Positions 16,552 to 25,991 of a stretch of DNA of 64,000 nt are shown here, in pieces (position 1 is the first letter of the stretch; each line of letters starts with the position of its first letter). Below the pieces are notes generated by a model, which saw only the letters and a program-made list of their open reading frames with translations, had not been told where the DNA came from and did not search any database. The translations under genes were made by a program, and so were the position numbers. Origin of the DNA: Gelidibacter salicanalis (lineage in GTDB: Bacteria > Bacteroidota > Bacteroidia > Flavobacteriales > Flavobacteriaceae); the NCBI RefSeq assembly GCF_007997285.1, contig NZ_VORX01000005.1, positions 210,106 through 274,105 of the forward strand. Reading direction: 5' to 3'.

Positions 16552-19536
16552 ATGCAAAACAAAGGATTAGTAAAGCTGTTTGCTGTGTTATTTGGATTGG
16601 TGAGTATTTACCAATTATCATTTACATTCAAAGCTAACCAAATTGAAAATCGCGCCGAAGAAATCGCTGCGCTTAAATCTGACGACCCGTCTCTAAGGGC
16701 TCAAGCAGAAACAAGATATCTAGACTCCTTATCCAATCAGGAGGTTTTTGATTTGGGTATCGCAAGTTTTACCTACAATGAGGTAAAAGATAAAGCCATG
16801 AACTTAGGTCTTGACCTTAAAGGTGGGATCAATGTTATTCTTGAAATCTCTGTAAAAGACATTTTAAAAGGACTTTCAAACAATAGTAAAGACCCTGTTT
16901 TTAATAAGGCTTTAGATGATGCTTCTGAACTTCAGAAAAACAGTCAAAATTCTTATGTTGAAGACTTTTTCCTCGCTTTTGATAAAATTAAAGGCAATCA
17001 AAAATTAGCATCACCAGATATTTTTGCCAATAGAACTTTAAGTGAGGATATCACTTTTGATATGACGGACAAAGATGTTCAGCCAATCATTGAGCAAAAA
17101 GTTGATGAGTCGATTATTTCTGCTTTTGAAGTATTGCGCAAACGTATCGATAAATTTGGGGTAACATCTCCAAACATTCAAAGATTAGGCAACACAGGCC
17201 GTATTCTTGTTGAACTTCCAGGTGCTAAAGATATTGAGCGAGTTAAAAATCTTTTACAGAGTACAGCTCAATTGGAATTCTGGGATGTATATAGAGGAGA
17301 AGAGTTTCTTCCATTCTTGGCACAAGCTAATGAGGCTTTAAAACCTTTAGTGAATAAAAATGCACAGAGCGAAATTGCAGAATCTGAAGTAGTAACCGAC
17401 ACGATTGATGATGCCGATAGTAAAATTGCAGAATTAACCGGAGTTACCTCTACGGATTCTACTACCGTAGGCGAAAATCCAATTTTAGATTTGTTAAGAG
17501 GTTACGGTTCAGGTGGTCCAGTTGTGGCAACATTTGAAGCCAAAGACAAAGAGAAAATCATGTCTTACCTTAACAAACCTGAAGTTCGTTCTTTATTGCC
17601 AGCAGACCAACGCTACGTTAAGTTTGCTTGGGGTATTCAAGCTAAAAACAGCGAATTTGTAGATTTATATGCAATAAAAGGGAACAGAGAGAACACGCCA
17701 GAATTAAGTGGTGCAGTGATCACGGATGCGCGTCAAGCTTACAACCAAAGAAATCAACCTTCGGTAAGTATGACCATGAACAGTAAAGGAGCTAAGATCT
17801 GGGAAGAAATGACCGGAAAGGCTTATGCACAACAGAGTCAGATTGCTATTGTGCTTGATGATATTGTGTATTCTGCGCCAGGAGTAACTACAGGTCCTAT
17901 TTCTGGAGGTAACTCAGAGATTTCAGGTTCGTTTGAACTTAATGAGGCTATTGACTTAGCTAACGTTTTAAGAGCAGGTAAACTTCCTGCAAAGGCTGCT
18001 ATCGTGCAAGCTGATGAGGTAGGTGCATCTTTAGGTCAAGAAGCTATTGAAAGTGGGACAACCTCATTTTTAATTGCATTATCATTGGTCTTAGTATGGA
18101 TGATCATGTACTACGGTAAAGGCGGCCTATTTGCCGATATAGCTTTATTATTAAATATCTTATTGATTTTTGGAGTATTATCCGGGTTAGGAGCTGTACT
18201 GACACTTCCTGGTTTAGCGGGTATTGTACTGACGATTGGTATGTCAGTCGATGCTAACGTACTTATATTTGAACGTATTAAGGAAGAATTAGCCAAAGGC
18301 AAAAGCCAAGCAGAAGCGATTAAGGACGGTTTTAGTAACGCATTGTCTTCTATATTAGATGCGAATATTACGACCTTATTGACGGCCATTATCTTATTTG
18401 TATTTGGAACGGGACCTATTAAAGGTTTCGCAACAACCTTAATTATTGGTATCGTAACGTCATTGTTTACTGCTATTTTCATCACCAGATTATTGGTAGA
18501 TTGGTATGTTGCTAAAGGTAAGGGCTTAACGTTTTCAACTTCAGTTACTAAAGGCTTATTCCAAAACATGCACATCGACTTTATCAATAAGCGAAAAATG
18601 GCTTACATCATTTCAGCCATTGCGATTGTGTTGAGTTTATTCTCATTGTTTACTAAAGGTTTAGATGAAGGTATTGATTTTGTTGGAGGTAGAACTTATC
18701 AAGTCCGTTTTGCTCAAGAAGTAAATCCTGAAGAAGTTAAGGCAGATGTCTTAGAAGCTTTTGGTAGTGCTGAGGTTAAAACGATTGGTAGCTCACACCA
18801 GTTGAAAATTTCTACAAAGTATTTAGTAGATGAAAACACTGCAGAGGCAGACGAGAGAGTACAGTCTGAGCTTTTTGAAACGTTAAGACCTTATTTTCCA
18901 AACGGCCTTACTTATGACGAATTTAAAGTAGGTTCTGATGAGAAGAAAATTGGTAAAATGTTCTCTAGTAAAGTAAGCCCAACAATTGCTGATGATATCA
19001 AAAGAGAGTCTTTATGGGCTGTTCTAGGATCGTTGGTAGTGGTGTTCCTTTATATTTTATTGCGTTTCAAAAGATGGCAATTCTCATTGGGTGCTGTTAC
19101 AGCAGTTTTCCATGATGTGATTATCGTATTGGGAATCTTCTCTATGACCTATTCATTTATGCCATTCTCAATGGAGATAGATCAAGCATTTATTGCAGCA
19201 ATCTTGACCGTAATTGGATACTCGTTGAATGATACGGTAATTATCTTTGATAGAATTAGAGAGACGATATTAGAGCGTGGTGGATTTAAAGGTGGTAAGA
19301 ATATCAACTTTGCAATCAACAGTACGATCAGTAGAACCTTAAATACATCTTTAACAACCTTAGTTGTATTGTTGGCGATGTTTTTATTGGGTGCCGATTC
19401 ATTAAGAGGCTTGTTGTTTGCGATTATTGTTGGTATCGTAGTTGGTACCTATTCTTCAATATTCATTGCAACTCCTGTAATGTATGACACCTTAAAAGAT
19501 AAAGGTGAAACCCTAAACGAAGATTCTGTAATCTAA
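16552..19536 (+). CDS. secDF: SecDF fused protein-export subunit
   Basis: A 994-residue fusion of SecD (about residues 1-640) and SecF (about 650-994), the proton-driven accessory motor of the Sec translocon in the inner membrane. SecD motifs are LGLDLKGGINVILE, FEVLRKRIDKFGV, and the membrane motif SVDANVLIFERIKEE. SecF motifs are EGIDFVGGR and GYSLNDTVIIFDRIRE. Twelve membrane helices are expected. Residues 235-320 contain an acidic insert (SEIAESEVVTDTIDDADSK) in the first periplasmic domain. Fused SecDF is usual in this phylum. It has its own promoter and terminator. Confidence 0.97.
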   Translation: MQNKGLVKLFAVLFGLVSIYQLSFTFKANQIENRAEEIAALKSDDPSLRAQAETRYLDSLSNQEVFDLGIASFTYNEVKDKAMNLGLDLKGGINVILEISVKDILKGLSNNSKDPVFNKALDDASELQKNSQNSYVEDFFLAFDKIKGNQKLASPDIFANRTLSEDITFDMTDKDVQPIIEQKVDESIISAFEVLRKRIDKFGVTSPNIQRLGNTGRILVELPGAKDIERVKNLLQSTAQLEFWDVYRGEEFLPFLAQANEALKPLVNKNAQSEIAESEVVTDTIDDADSKIAELTGVTSTDSTTVGENPILDLLRGYGSGGPVVATFEAKDKEKIMSYLNKPEVRSLLPADQRYVKFAWGIQAKNSEFVDLYAIKGNRENTPELSGAVITDARQAYNQRNQPSVSMTMNSKGAKIWEEMTGKAYAQQSQIAIVLDDIVYSAPGVTTGPISGGNSEISGSFELNEAIDLANVLRAGKLPAKAAIVQADEVGASLGQEAIESGTTSFLIALSLVLVWMIMYYGKGGLFADIALLLNILLIFGVLSGLGAVLTLPGLAGIVLTIGMSVDANVLIFERIKEELAKGKSQAEAIKDGFSNALSSILDANITTLLTAIILFVFGTGPIKGFATTLIIGIVTSLFTAIFITRLLVDWYVAKGKGLTFSTSVTKGLFQNMHIDFINKRKMAYIISAIAIVLSLFSLFTKGLDEGIDFVGGRTYQVRFAQEVNPEEVKADVLEAFGSAEVKTIGSSHQLKISTKYLVDENTAEADERVQSELFETLRPYFPNGLTYDEFKVGSDEKKIGKMFSSKVSPTIADDIKRESLWAVLGSLVVVFLYILLRFKRWQFSLGAVTAVFHDVIIVLGIFSMTYSFMPFSMEIDQAFIAAILTVIGYSLNDTVIIFDRIRETILERGGFKGGKNINFAINSTISRTLNTSLTTLVVLLAMFLLGADSLRGLLFAIIVGIVVGTYSSIFIATPVMYDTLKDKGETLNEDSVI

Positions 19537-19559
19537 TTGATAACAAAATAGTTTCATAG

Positions 19560-19589
19560 AAAAAGCCACTCCTCGAGTGGCTTTTTTTT
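19560..19589 (+). terminator. secDF intrinsic terminator
   Basis: Eleven-pair stem (AAAAGCCACTC with GAGTGGCTTTT), 3-nt loop and T8. Confidence 0.92.
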
Positions 19590-20072
19590 ATTCTTATGAA
19601 TTAGAATCTTAGCTGACTAATAATTTGAACTGTACAATCTACTGCTCGAGTTTAAGACATCTCGTTTAGTTAGATGCTAGAATCAGTATTCACCTTAAAA
19701 GAATTTAAGATATAAGCTTAACTAAAGTGTATAGGTAGTGCGTTCTACCATTTCTGAAATACAGAATTAGAATCATTGTTGTCCGATAAAGAATCAAGAC
19801 CGCTGCGCTGTTAGAATAAAGAATTAAGACTTGTTTGCAACTAACTGACAAACATCGATCATTTAAATTAAAATCGCACATTCCCTCTCGGTAGAAACAG
19901 TTTCTAAAATGCAAGGTCTCATTTCGGAAATCTTCTAATGTCCCTTGCTTTAAATGAGTTTGTTAATTTATTATTTATTTTTATCGGACACTAATGAATT
20001 AGAATATAAAAGTTTAAAAAAAAAAGGATTTAAAATTCAGATGGACAAAAGGTGTAATTATTGTTATAAAGT
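19590..20072. other. 480-bp non-coding region with degenerate repeats
   Basis: No credible gene. The motif GAATTAGAAT recurs near 19596, 19763 and 19995. AAGAATCAAGAC and AAGAATTAAGAC occur about 25 bp apart, separated by a GCTGCGCTG word. TGTCCGATAAA (19780-19790) and its reverse complement (19980-19990) form an 11-bp inverted pair about 190 bp apart. It looks like repeat debris rather than a functional element. Confidence 0.6.
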
Positions 20073-20120
20073 TTCAAATTCAAATTCAAATTCAATTTCG
20101 ACTTCAACTTCAATTTTAAA
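20073..20120. repeat. Hexanucleotide repeat abutting a stop codon
   Basis: Eight 6-bp units close to TTCAAA (variants TTCAAT, TTCGAC, TTCAAC, TTTAAA). The last unit touches the stop codon of the DUF192 gene at 20121-20123. Read past that stop in the same minus-strand frame, the units would code alternating hydrophobic and Glu residues. Confidence 0.85.
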
Positions 20121-20618
20121 TCAATCAACCCGCGTATACTCTATTTTATCACCAACTTCTAATTGCCATGCGTCTGCTAGACCCGCGTTGATTTCCAATA
20201 CGTATTTAGCAGGGGCATTAGATGGGAGTGAAGCCTCACTAAATGGTTGTGCGTTCTTCTGAAAACTGACAATAGTTTTATCAGCATTAATATAAATAAT
20301 ATCCAAGGCAATCTTGGTATTCTTCATATAGAAGGATTTGTATTCCTCCTCGGGGAAAATAAAAAGCATGCCATGATCGGCATCCATTTGATCACGATAC
20401 ATGAGCCCAGTTTGGGTTTGGTAGTCATTATCCGCTATTTCAATAGCAATGGTTTTCAGGATGCTGTCATTCGCTTTTTTGATTATCAATTCGCCTTCTT
20501 TCTTAAACTCAATTGTGACAGGCTGGATAGTTTTTTGTTCGTCTTTACAGCTATGAAGTGGGATGACGCACACGCCTAGAGTCAGCATTGCTACTATCTT
20601 GAAAGCAGGGAGTTTCAT
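20121..20618 (-). CDS. DUF192 lipoprotein
   Basis: A 165-residue protein with a signal peptide and lipobox (LHSC, Cys24), then a DUF192 domain from about residue 55. Family features are the TQTGLMYRD segment, GMLFIFPEE and the SFYMKNTKIALDIIYI core, with LEINAG near the end. The role of DUF192 is unknown; its members are often exported. Its ATG overlaps the lgt stop (TAATG), so it is translationally coupled to lipoprotein diacylglyceryl transferase. This fits a lipoprotein but does not prove a link. Confidence 0.92.
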   Translation of the reverse strand: MKLPAFKIVAMLTLGVCVIPLHSCKDEQKTIQPVTIEFKKEGELIIKKANDSILKTIAIEIADNDYQTQTGLMYRDQMDADHGMLFIFPEEEYKSFYMKNTKIALDIIYINADKTIVSFQKNAQPFSEASLPSNAPAKYVLEINAGLADAWQLEVGDKIEYTRVD

Positions 20619-21448
20619 TAGGCGAGCGGTTTTTTAGATTTATACATAAACATAAAATACAATCCTATCAGAATAAAAGGTATACTCAACATCTGACCAG
20701 TGTTGAGGGCAGAAGTAGCAATATATTCGTGCTCACTTTGTGGTTCTTTCATGAATTCTACAAAGAAACGGATGGCCCAAAGCAAAACTAAAAATAGTCC
20801 AAAAAGAAAGCCTTGCTGTTCGCTCTTTTTAGTTTTCCAATAAAAATACCATAGTGCAATAAACACGAAAATATAACAGAATGCTTCATACAATTGCGCA
20901 GGATGTCTTGGAAACGCTTCACCATTTTGAGCGAAAACCACTCCAAAATCAGTGCCAGTCGGTTTGCCAACAATTTCAGAATTGATAAAATTTCCTAAGC
21001 GTACAAATACAGCGCCAGCGGCAACAGGAACTACCACCCGATCTAAAATCCACAGCACAGATTTGTGCAAGACTTTTTTATTGTATAAGTACATGGATAT
21101 AATCATCCCAATAGCTGCACCATGACTTGCTAAACCTTGAAATCCGGTAAACTCAAAGCCGCCTTTAAATTTAACCGGTAAAAATATGCTGAAAAAATCT
21201 TCACTGAACAGTTCACGCTGGTAGAAGATAACATGCCCTAATCGCGCGCCAAGCATAATCCCGATCACGGAATAGATAAATAGAGAATCTAAGGATTCTT
21301 CAGATTGATTTTCTTGCTTGTAAATGCGCTTCATAATAAAGAAACCCAATATAAAAGCGATGATCCACATCATACTATAAAAGTGTAATGTAAAACCAAG
21401 AATATCGATGCCTTTTGTAGGATCCCAGACGATTTTAAGTGCGTGCAT
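20618..21448 (-). CDS. lgt: Lgt, prolipoprotein diacylglyceryl transferase
   Basis: Inner-membrane enzyme that attaches diacylglycerol from phosphatidylglycerol to the lipobox Cys, the first step of lipoprotein maturation. The 276-residue protein has about seven helices and the family motifs GARLGHVIFY, ASHGAAIG, RLGNFINSEIVGK (the Lgt signature with the essential Arg) and HPAQLYEAF. It lies downstream of yidD and cysS in the same orientation and overlaps the DUF192 lipoprotein gene by one base. Confidence 0.97.
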   Translation of the reverse strand: MHALKIVWDPTKGIDILGFTLHFYSMMWIIAFILGFFIMKRIYKQENQSEESLDSLFIYSVIGIMLGARLGHVIFYQRELFSEDFFSIFLPVKFKGGFEFTGFQGLASHGAAIGMIISMYLYNKKVLHKSVLWILDRVVVPVAAGAVFVRLGNFINSEIVGKPTGTDFGVVFAQNGEAFPRHPAQLYEAFCYIFVFIALWYFYWKTKKSEQQGFLFGLFLVLLWAIRFFVEFMKEPQSEHEYIATSALNTGQMLSIPFILIGLYFMFMYKSKKPLA

Positions 21449-21613
21449 GCTGTATCATTTGATTAGAAGGGTAAATATAATATTTTGAAGAGTAATAAGC
21501 GTGAATGCTTATAAAATTTACAAAAGCTTTAGTAAAGGCGCGCTGTTTATAAATAAGAAGATGTGACACTTTGCTAGATTAATTGGCCGAACAGATGGTG
21601 CCAAAAATAAATA

Positions 21614-21850
21614 TTAATGCTTGTGATCGTCCGGAACAGGATCATACCCGCTACCACCCCAAGGATTGCAGCTAAAAATGCGCTTTGTAGCCAACCAACC
21701 ACCTTTAAAAAGACCGTGTCGTTCTAAAGCCACTTTTGTATACTGCGAACACGTGGGTTGATACCGACAGCTTGCAGGGGTAAAAGGAGAGATAAAGTTT
21801 TGGTACACTTTAATCACCAATAAAAACGGGTATGTCAAGATTTTCTTCAA
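21614..21850 (-). CDS. yidD: YidD, membrane protein insertion efficiency factor
   Basis: A 78-residue amphipathic inner-membrane-associated protein that aids YidC-type insertion. The family motifs [17 protein letters not shown] and [12 protein letters not shown] are all present. The start is TTG at 21850, because an in-frame TAG lies three codons upstream and no ATG is available before the conserved region. It is the middle gene of a cysS-yidD-lgt group on the minus strand, with gaps of 85 and 165 bp. Confidence 0.94.
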   Translation of the reverse strand: MKKILTYPFLLVIKVYQNFISPFTPASCRYQPTCSQYTKVALERHGLFKGGWLATKRIFSCNPWGGSGYDPVPDDHKH

Positions 21851-21935
21851 GCTGTGCTATTGCGTTAGCGGTTTTGTTTTATGCCGATCATGTCGTAAAA
21901 GATATATGGGTGTTCCCCAAGAGCATCCTAAATAA

Positions 21936-23417
21936 TTAATTGGTCGTAAAGGTGGTGCCTTCTTTCCCGTCATTAAGTTGAATACCTGCCGCCGCCAGTT
22001 CATCGCGAATTTTATCTGACATGGCAAAATCTTTATTAGCTCGCGCTTCTTGACGGAGTTGAATTAACAATTCTACAGCACCTGAAAGTTTTTCTGTGCC
22101 TTTTTCAGCCTCATTGACATTCACCAATCCTAAAACATCAAAAGCGAAAGTATGAACGGTCGATTTTAGCACGTCTAAATCCTCTTGGGTAATGCTAGCA
22201 GTGCCCTCCTTAATTTGATTGATATACTTAACAGCTTCAAATAAGTTGGCAATAAGAATAGGTGAATTAAAATCGTCATTCATCGCGTCATAGCATTTCT
22301 GTTGCCAATCTTTGATGTCAAATGTTGAGGTTGTACCCGATTTTAAATCTTCTAAAGCAGTCACGGCATCCATTAATCGGAAGAATCCTTTTTCGCTCGC
22401 CAAAAGGCCGTTGTTGGTGAAATCTAAAATACTTCTATAATGGGCTTGAAGCATAAAGAACCGAGCAACACTTGGTGTAAATGACTTGGTGATATGAGGA
22501 TTGTTTCCAGAAAAAATTTCGGTAGGCAGAATAAAATTACCGGTTGATTTTGCCATTTTCTTGCCGTTCATGATAAGCATATTGGCATGCATCCAATAAT
22601 TTACTGGAGGCTTTCCGTTACTAGCTTCGGCCTGGGCAATTTCGCACTCATGATGAGGGAATTTTAAATCCATTCCACCGCCGTGAATATCGAACTGCTC
22701 GCCCAAATACTTGGTGCTCATCGCGGTGCATTCTAAATGCCAACCTGGGAATCCATCACTCCATGGTGAAGGCCAGCGCATAATGTGCTGTGGTTCTGCT
22801 TTTTTCCAAAGGGCAAAATCCTGAGGGTTTTTCTTGTCAGATTGGCCATCAAGTTCGCGCGAATTGTGCAATAGATCTTCAACATTACGCTTGCTTAAAA
22901 TGCCATAAGGTTTAGTTTCATTGTATTTTAAAACATCAAAATAAACCGAGCCATTAACTTCATAGGCCAATCCCTTATCTAAAATCGTCTTAATGATTTC
23001 AATCTGCTCAATAATATGCCCTGTGGCCGTAGGCTCAATGCTCGGCGGTAGAAAATTAAATTTATTTAAGATGTTATGAAAATCAACCGTATAGCGTTGT
23101 ACGACTTCCATGGGTTCAATTTCTTCTAATCGGGCTTTTTTAGCAATACGGTCTTCACCCACATCAGCGTCATTTTCTAAGTGCCCTGCATCGGTAATGT
23201 TTCTTACAAACCGCACTTTATACCCTAAATGTTTAAGATATCTGAAAATGACATCAAAAGACATAAATGTTCTTACGTTTCCTAAATGGACATTGCTGTA
23301 TACCGTAGGTCCGCAGACATACATGCCAACATAGCCTTCACTTATAGGGGTGAAAATCTCTTTCTCTCCTGATAAGGAATTGTAAATTTTAATTTGCTGT
23401 TTGTCGTAAAGATGCAT
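21936..23417 (-). CDS. cysS: CysS, cysteinyl-tRNA synthetase
   Basis: Class I aminoacyl-tRNA synthetase charging tRNA-Cys. The 493-residue protein has CGPTVY with zinc-ligand Cys35, the HIGH-type motif HLGN (residues 44-47), [11 protein letters not shown] and [10 protein letters not shown] for the zinc site, and the KMSKS-type motif KMAKSTGN. The C-terminal helical domain carries the [15 protein letters not shown] segment. Length is as expected. It sits between folE and yidD on the minus strand. Confidence 0.98.
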   Translation of the reverse strand: MHLYDKQQIKIYNSLSGEKEIFTPISEGYVGMYVCGPTVYSNVHLGNVRTFMSFDVIFRYLKHLGYKVRFVRNITDAGHLENDADVGEDRIAKKARLEEIEPMEVVQRYTVDFHNILNKFNFLPPSIEPTATGHIIEQIEIIKTILDKGLAYEVNGSVYFDVLKYNETKPYGILSKRNVEDLLHNSRELDGQSDKKNPQDFALWKKAEPQHIMRWPSPWSDGFPGWHLECTAMSTKYLGEQFDIHGGGMDLKFPHHECEIAQAEASNGKPPVNYWMHANMLIMNGKKMAKSTGNFILPTEIFSGNNPHITKSFTPSVARFFMLQAHYRSILDFTNNGLLASEKGFFRLMDAVTALEDLKSGTTSTFDIKDWQQKCYDAMNDDFNSPILIANLFEAVKYINQIKEGTASITQEDLDVLKSTVHTFAFDVLGLVNVNEAEKGTEKLSGAVELLIQLRQEARANKDFAMSDKIRDELAAAGIQLNDGKEGTTFTTN

Positions 23418-23471
23418 TGTAACGATTTATGTTGATTTCAAAATTTCAGAAGGTACTGTTCAGGGCAACAA

Positions 23472-24149
23472 TTAAAAGTGGGTGTCCAATTTAATATAAT
23501 CTAAGAATTCGCGACGCGTATCTTGATTTTTAAAAGCACCACCAAACTCTGAAGTGACCGTGCTACTTTCAACATCTCTAATACCGCGGGAATTGACGCA
23601 TAAATGTTTGGCGTCAATAACGCACGCCACGTCATCAGTGCCTAACACGCGTTGTAATTCTTGAACAATTTGCATCGTTAAACGTTCCTGAACTTGAGGG
23701 CGTTTTGCATAATAATCTACAATACGATTCATTTTAGATAGACCGACAACGGTGCCTTTGCTAATGTAAGCCACATGAGCTTTACCAACTATAGGCAATA
23801 AATGATGCTCGCAAGTAGAGTAGAGGGTAATGTTTTTCTCTACCAGCATTTCTCCGTACTTGTATTTGTTTTCGAAGGTAGAAGCATTGGGTTTTCTATC
23901 CGGACTTAAGCCTCCAAAAATTTCTTTTACAAACATTTTTGCAACCCGCATTGGAGTGCCCTTAAGACTGTCGTCAGTAAGATCTAATCCTAAGGTTTCC
24001 ATAATATGTCTTACATCATCTTTAATGAGGTCAATCTTTTCTTCGGGAGAGAGTACAAAGGCGTCACTTCGCATAGGTGTGTCCGCAGAGGTGCCTACGT
24101 GATCTTCACCTAGAGCATCGATATTTTGTATATTATTATCTGTATTCAT
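23472..24149 (-). CDS. folE: FolE, GTP cyclohydrolase I
   Basis: Converts GTP to 7,8-dihydroneopterin triphosphate, the first step of folate synthesis; the same product also feeds queuosine synthesis, for which queE is in this window. The 225-residue protein has the zinc-site motifs STCEHHLLP and HLCVNSRG, and GLSKMNRIVDYYAKRPQVQE. An acidic N-terminal extension of about 35 residues precedes the enzyme domain. It is the promoter-proximal gene of the folE-cysS-yidD-lgt group, with TATCTTTG about 67 bp upstream. Confidence 0.97.
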   Translation of the reverse strand: MNTDNNIQNIDALGEDHVGTSADTPMRSDAFVLSPEEKIDLIKDDVRHIMETLGLDLTDDSLKGTPMRVAKMFVKEIFGGLSPDRKPNASTFENKYKYGEMLVEKNITLYSTCEHHLLPIVGKAHVAYISKGTVVGLSKMNRIVDYYAKRPQVQERLTMQIVQELQRVLGTDDVACVIDAKHLCVNSRGIRDVESSTVTSEFGGAFKNQDTRREFLDYIKLDTHF

Positions 24150-24215
24150 AGTCGTTTTGTAAAACCATCAACCGTCTCAAAAGTGTCGACGGTGTAATTT
24201 AATTGAAATTGGTTG

Positions 24216-24223
24216 CAAAGATA
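24216..24223 (-). promoter_or_regulatory. folE -7 promoter element
   Basis: On the minus strand TATCTTTG, an exact TAnnTTTG match, giving a leader of about 60 nt. No clear TTG is seen at the preferred distance. Confidence 0.6.
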
Positions 24224-24383
24224 AACAAATATAAAATCATAGCATTAGCTCATTAATTTTATTGCTGCATCCTGTGAAAAACTTGAAAGCAATGCAAAAA
24301 TGAGTGCTACATTGCTTTCGAGCGTAGTATTCCTGAATTCGATTTAGGTAGCGAATGTAACGTGCCAACTCATCTTTAAACAA

Positions 24384-24408
24384 CAAAAAGCATCCGAAAA
24401 CGAATGCT
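24384..24408 (-). terminator. Terminator of OmpP1-family gene
   Basis: Minus-strand stem AGCATTCG with CGGATGCT (one G-U pair), TTTT loop and T5 tail, 28 bp beyond the stop codon of the porin gene. Confidence 0.85.
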
Positions 24409-24435
24409 CTTTCAATATTATATGTATTCACTAAA

Positions 24436-25959
24436 TTAAAGGCTGAATCCTAAAGTGAGCGTTACATTATCTATGGTCGTATCGAGCATTGCTGCATCGG
24501 TCAATCCTACTGAGTACAACTGTTGATTATAGTCTCTTTGAGAATGGTCATACGCCAAATCGAGGCTTAAGTTTCCAAAATTATATCCTAACCCAACGGA
24601 GTACCCGTTTAAATCGCCATAGAACGAATCATTTTTATAAGGACTTTCCTCTAATCTATAACCGCCTCTTAAACTTAACTGTTTCATTCGATATTCACCC
24701 CCTAATCTATAGGTCGAAGCACTTTTCAGAACATCGCTCATAATGCCATTCTGCTCAGAAAAATAGGTGTCTGAAGTAGGTTTGAATTTGGTGCTTCCAT
24801 AATCTTTTCGAGCATAATCAAAACTGATCAAACCTATTTCTCCAAATACGTAAGCCAAACTTCCTGTAATTTTTGCTGGGGTTTGAAGTTTATAGTCAGG
24901 ATAGATATTGACCACAAAAGGATCAATTATTTGAGAAACATTTGAGCCTGCCTCGTTTCTCACCGTACCGAGATATTGGGTGGTTTCTTCAGAAATTGTG
25001 TACCAAGTTGGAGAATTATAGGATAAACCTACGCGTAAACCCTCATTTATTTTCGCAATGGCACCTACTTGAAATGAGAATCCACTACCAATAGTGGAAA
25101 GTCCGTTTTGAAACCTTACACTTTGAATTAAGGAACCCGCATTCCTATTGGCTTCGTACAGATCAGTAAACTTCTCATAATTGATAAAATGAGAGTTTAA
25201 ATTAAGTCCGAAATAAAAGTTTTCACCGTATTGCGTTGAGGCATTAAAACTAAATTTACCATTGTAGCCCGTAGTTGCATAGGTATATTCCTGATCAAAA
25301 TTAGTGCCTGTAATATTGGAAGTATACCCTGTATTGGCGTCATCATTAGAATTTGGTTCTAAGATATAGGATTCATAACCTAAAAATCCCTGTTGATTTC
25401 CAAATCCGTAAACTTTATTGATGTCAGAATAGGCAGCCGACAAACTCTCATTATCCAACGCGGAAATTTGATCGAGTCTCAAACCTTGTGCATAGCCTAA
25501 AAAATAATCACCTATGGACTGCGAGTTGGTATTAACACCTCTTACATTCCAAAAATTATCAAAGTTAGAAACCTTATCATAAGCTACACCAATGGCAAAT
25601 TTTTTCCATGGGGAGTCGGCATTCATATTATTAAATACAAAGGTCGCTCCAGTTTGATTCAAATCGAATTTATTATCCGAAGATGAACTGACGCCGTTAA
25701 AATAATTGATGTCATTTTTAGTGCTCAAATTGGAGATGGAGATGGAGGCATGACTCTTTGAGAAAATGGAGGAACCGGCCGGGTTAATGCTCAGAGCGGA
25801 CATATCACCGCCGAGAGCACCAAACGCACCGCCCATACCTTTAAAACGAGCAGTTCCCTGAACTTCGTCTTGCGAATACCTGACGGCATCAGAGATGTCC
25901 TGTGCGTTCATATAAGACATGGATAAGGCCGTTATGAACAGTAAACTTAACTTTTTCAT
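24436..25959 (-). CDS. OmpP1/FadL/TodX-family outer-membrane protein
   Basis: A 507-residue outer-membrane beta-barrel with a signal peptide ending MNAQ (residue 19). The N-terminal segment ARFKGMGGAFGALGGDMSALSINPAG is the FadL/OmpP1 plug motif; I cite it in parts as GGAFGALGGD and SINPAG. Alternating aromatic and polar residues run to the end, and the protein finishes TLTLGFSL. Family members move hydrophobic compounds across the outer membrane; the substrate here is unknown. It lies 32 bp downstream of a Tyr/Gly-rich lipoprotein gene, probably in one transcript. Confidence 0.92.
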   Translation of the reverse strand: MKKLSLLFITALSMSYMNAQDISDAVRYSQDEVQGTARFKGMGGAFGALGGDMSALSINPAGSSIFSKSHASISISNLSTKNDINYFNGVSSSSDNKFDLNQTGATFVFNNMNADSPWKKFAIGVAYDKVSNFDNFWNVRGVNTNSQSIGDYFLGYAQGLRLDQISALDNESLSAAYSDINKVYGFGNQQGFLGYESYILEPNSNDDANTGYTSNITGTNFDQEYTYATTGYNGKFSFNASTQYGENFYFGLNLNSHFINYEKFTDLYEANRNAGSLIQSVRFQNGLSTIGSGFSFQVGAIAKINEGLRVGLSYNSPTWYTISEETTQYLGTVRNEAGSNVSQIIDPFVVNIYPDYKLQTPAKITGSLAYVFGEIGLISFDYARKDYGSTKFKPTSDTYFSEQNGIMSDVLKSASTYRLGGEYRMKQLSLRGGYRLEESPYKNDSFYGDLNGYSVGLGYNFGNLSLDLAYDHSQRDYNQQLYSVGLTDAAMLDTTIDNVTLTLGFSL

Positions 25960-25991
25960 ATACTTAATTTTTTTTTAAAAATTCTGGATTT

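Noticed and set aside
19705..20262. Two frames (minus 19705-19914, plus 19954-20262) in the region after secDF
   Set aside because: They are translations of simple repeats, and the second runs into the antisense of the DUF192 gene.
24237..24431. 64-codon minus-strand frame downstream of the OmpP1 gene
   Set aside because: It spans the hairpin terminator of that gene, has no recognisable protein features and overlaps nothing conserved.
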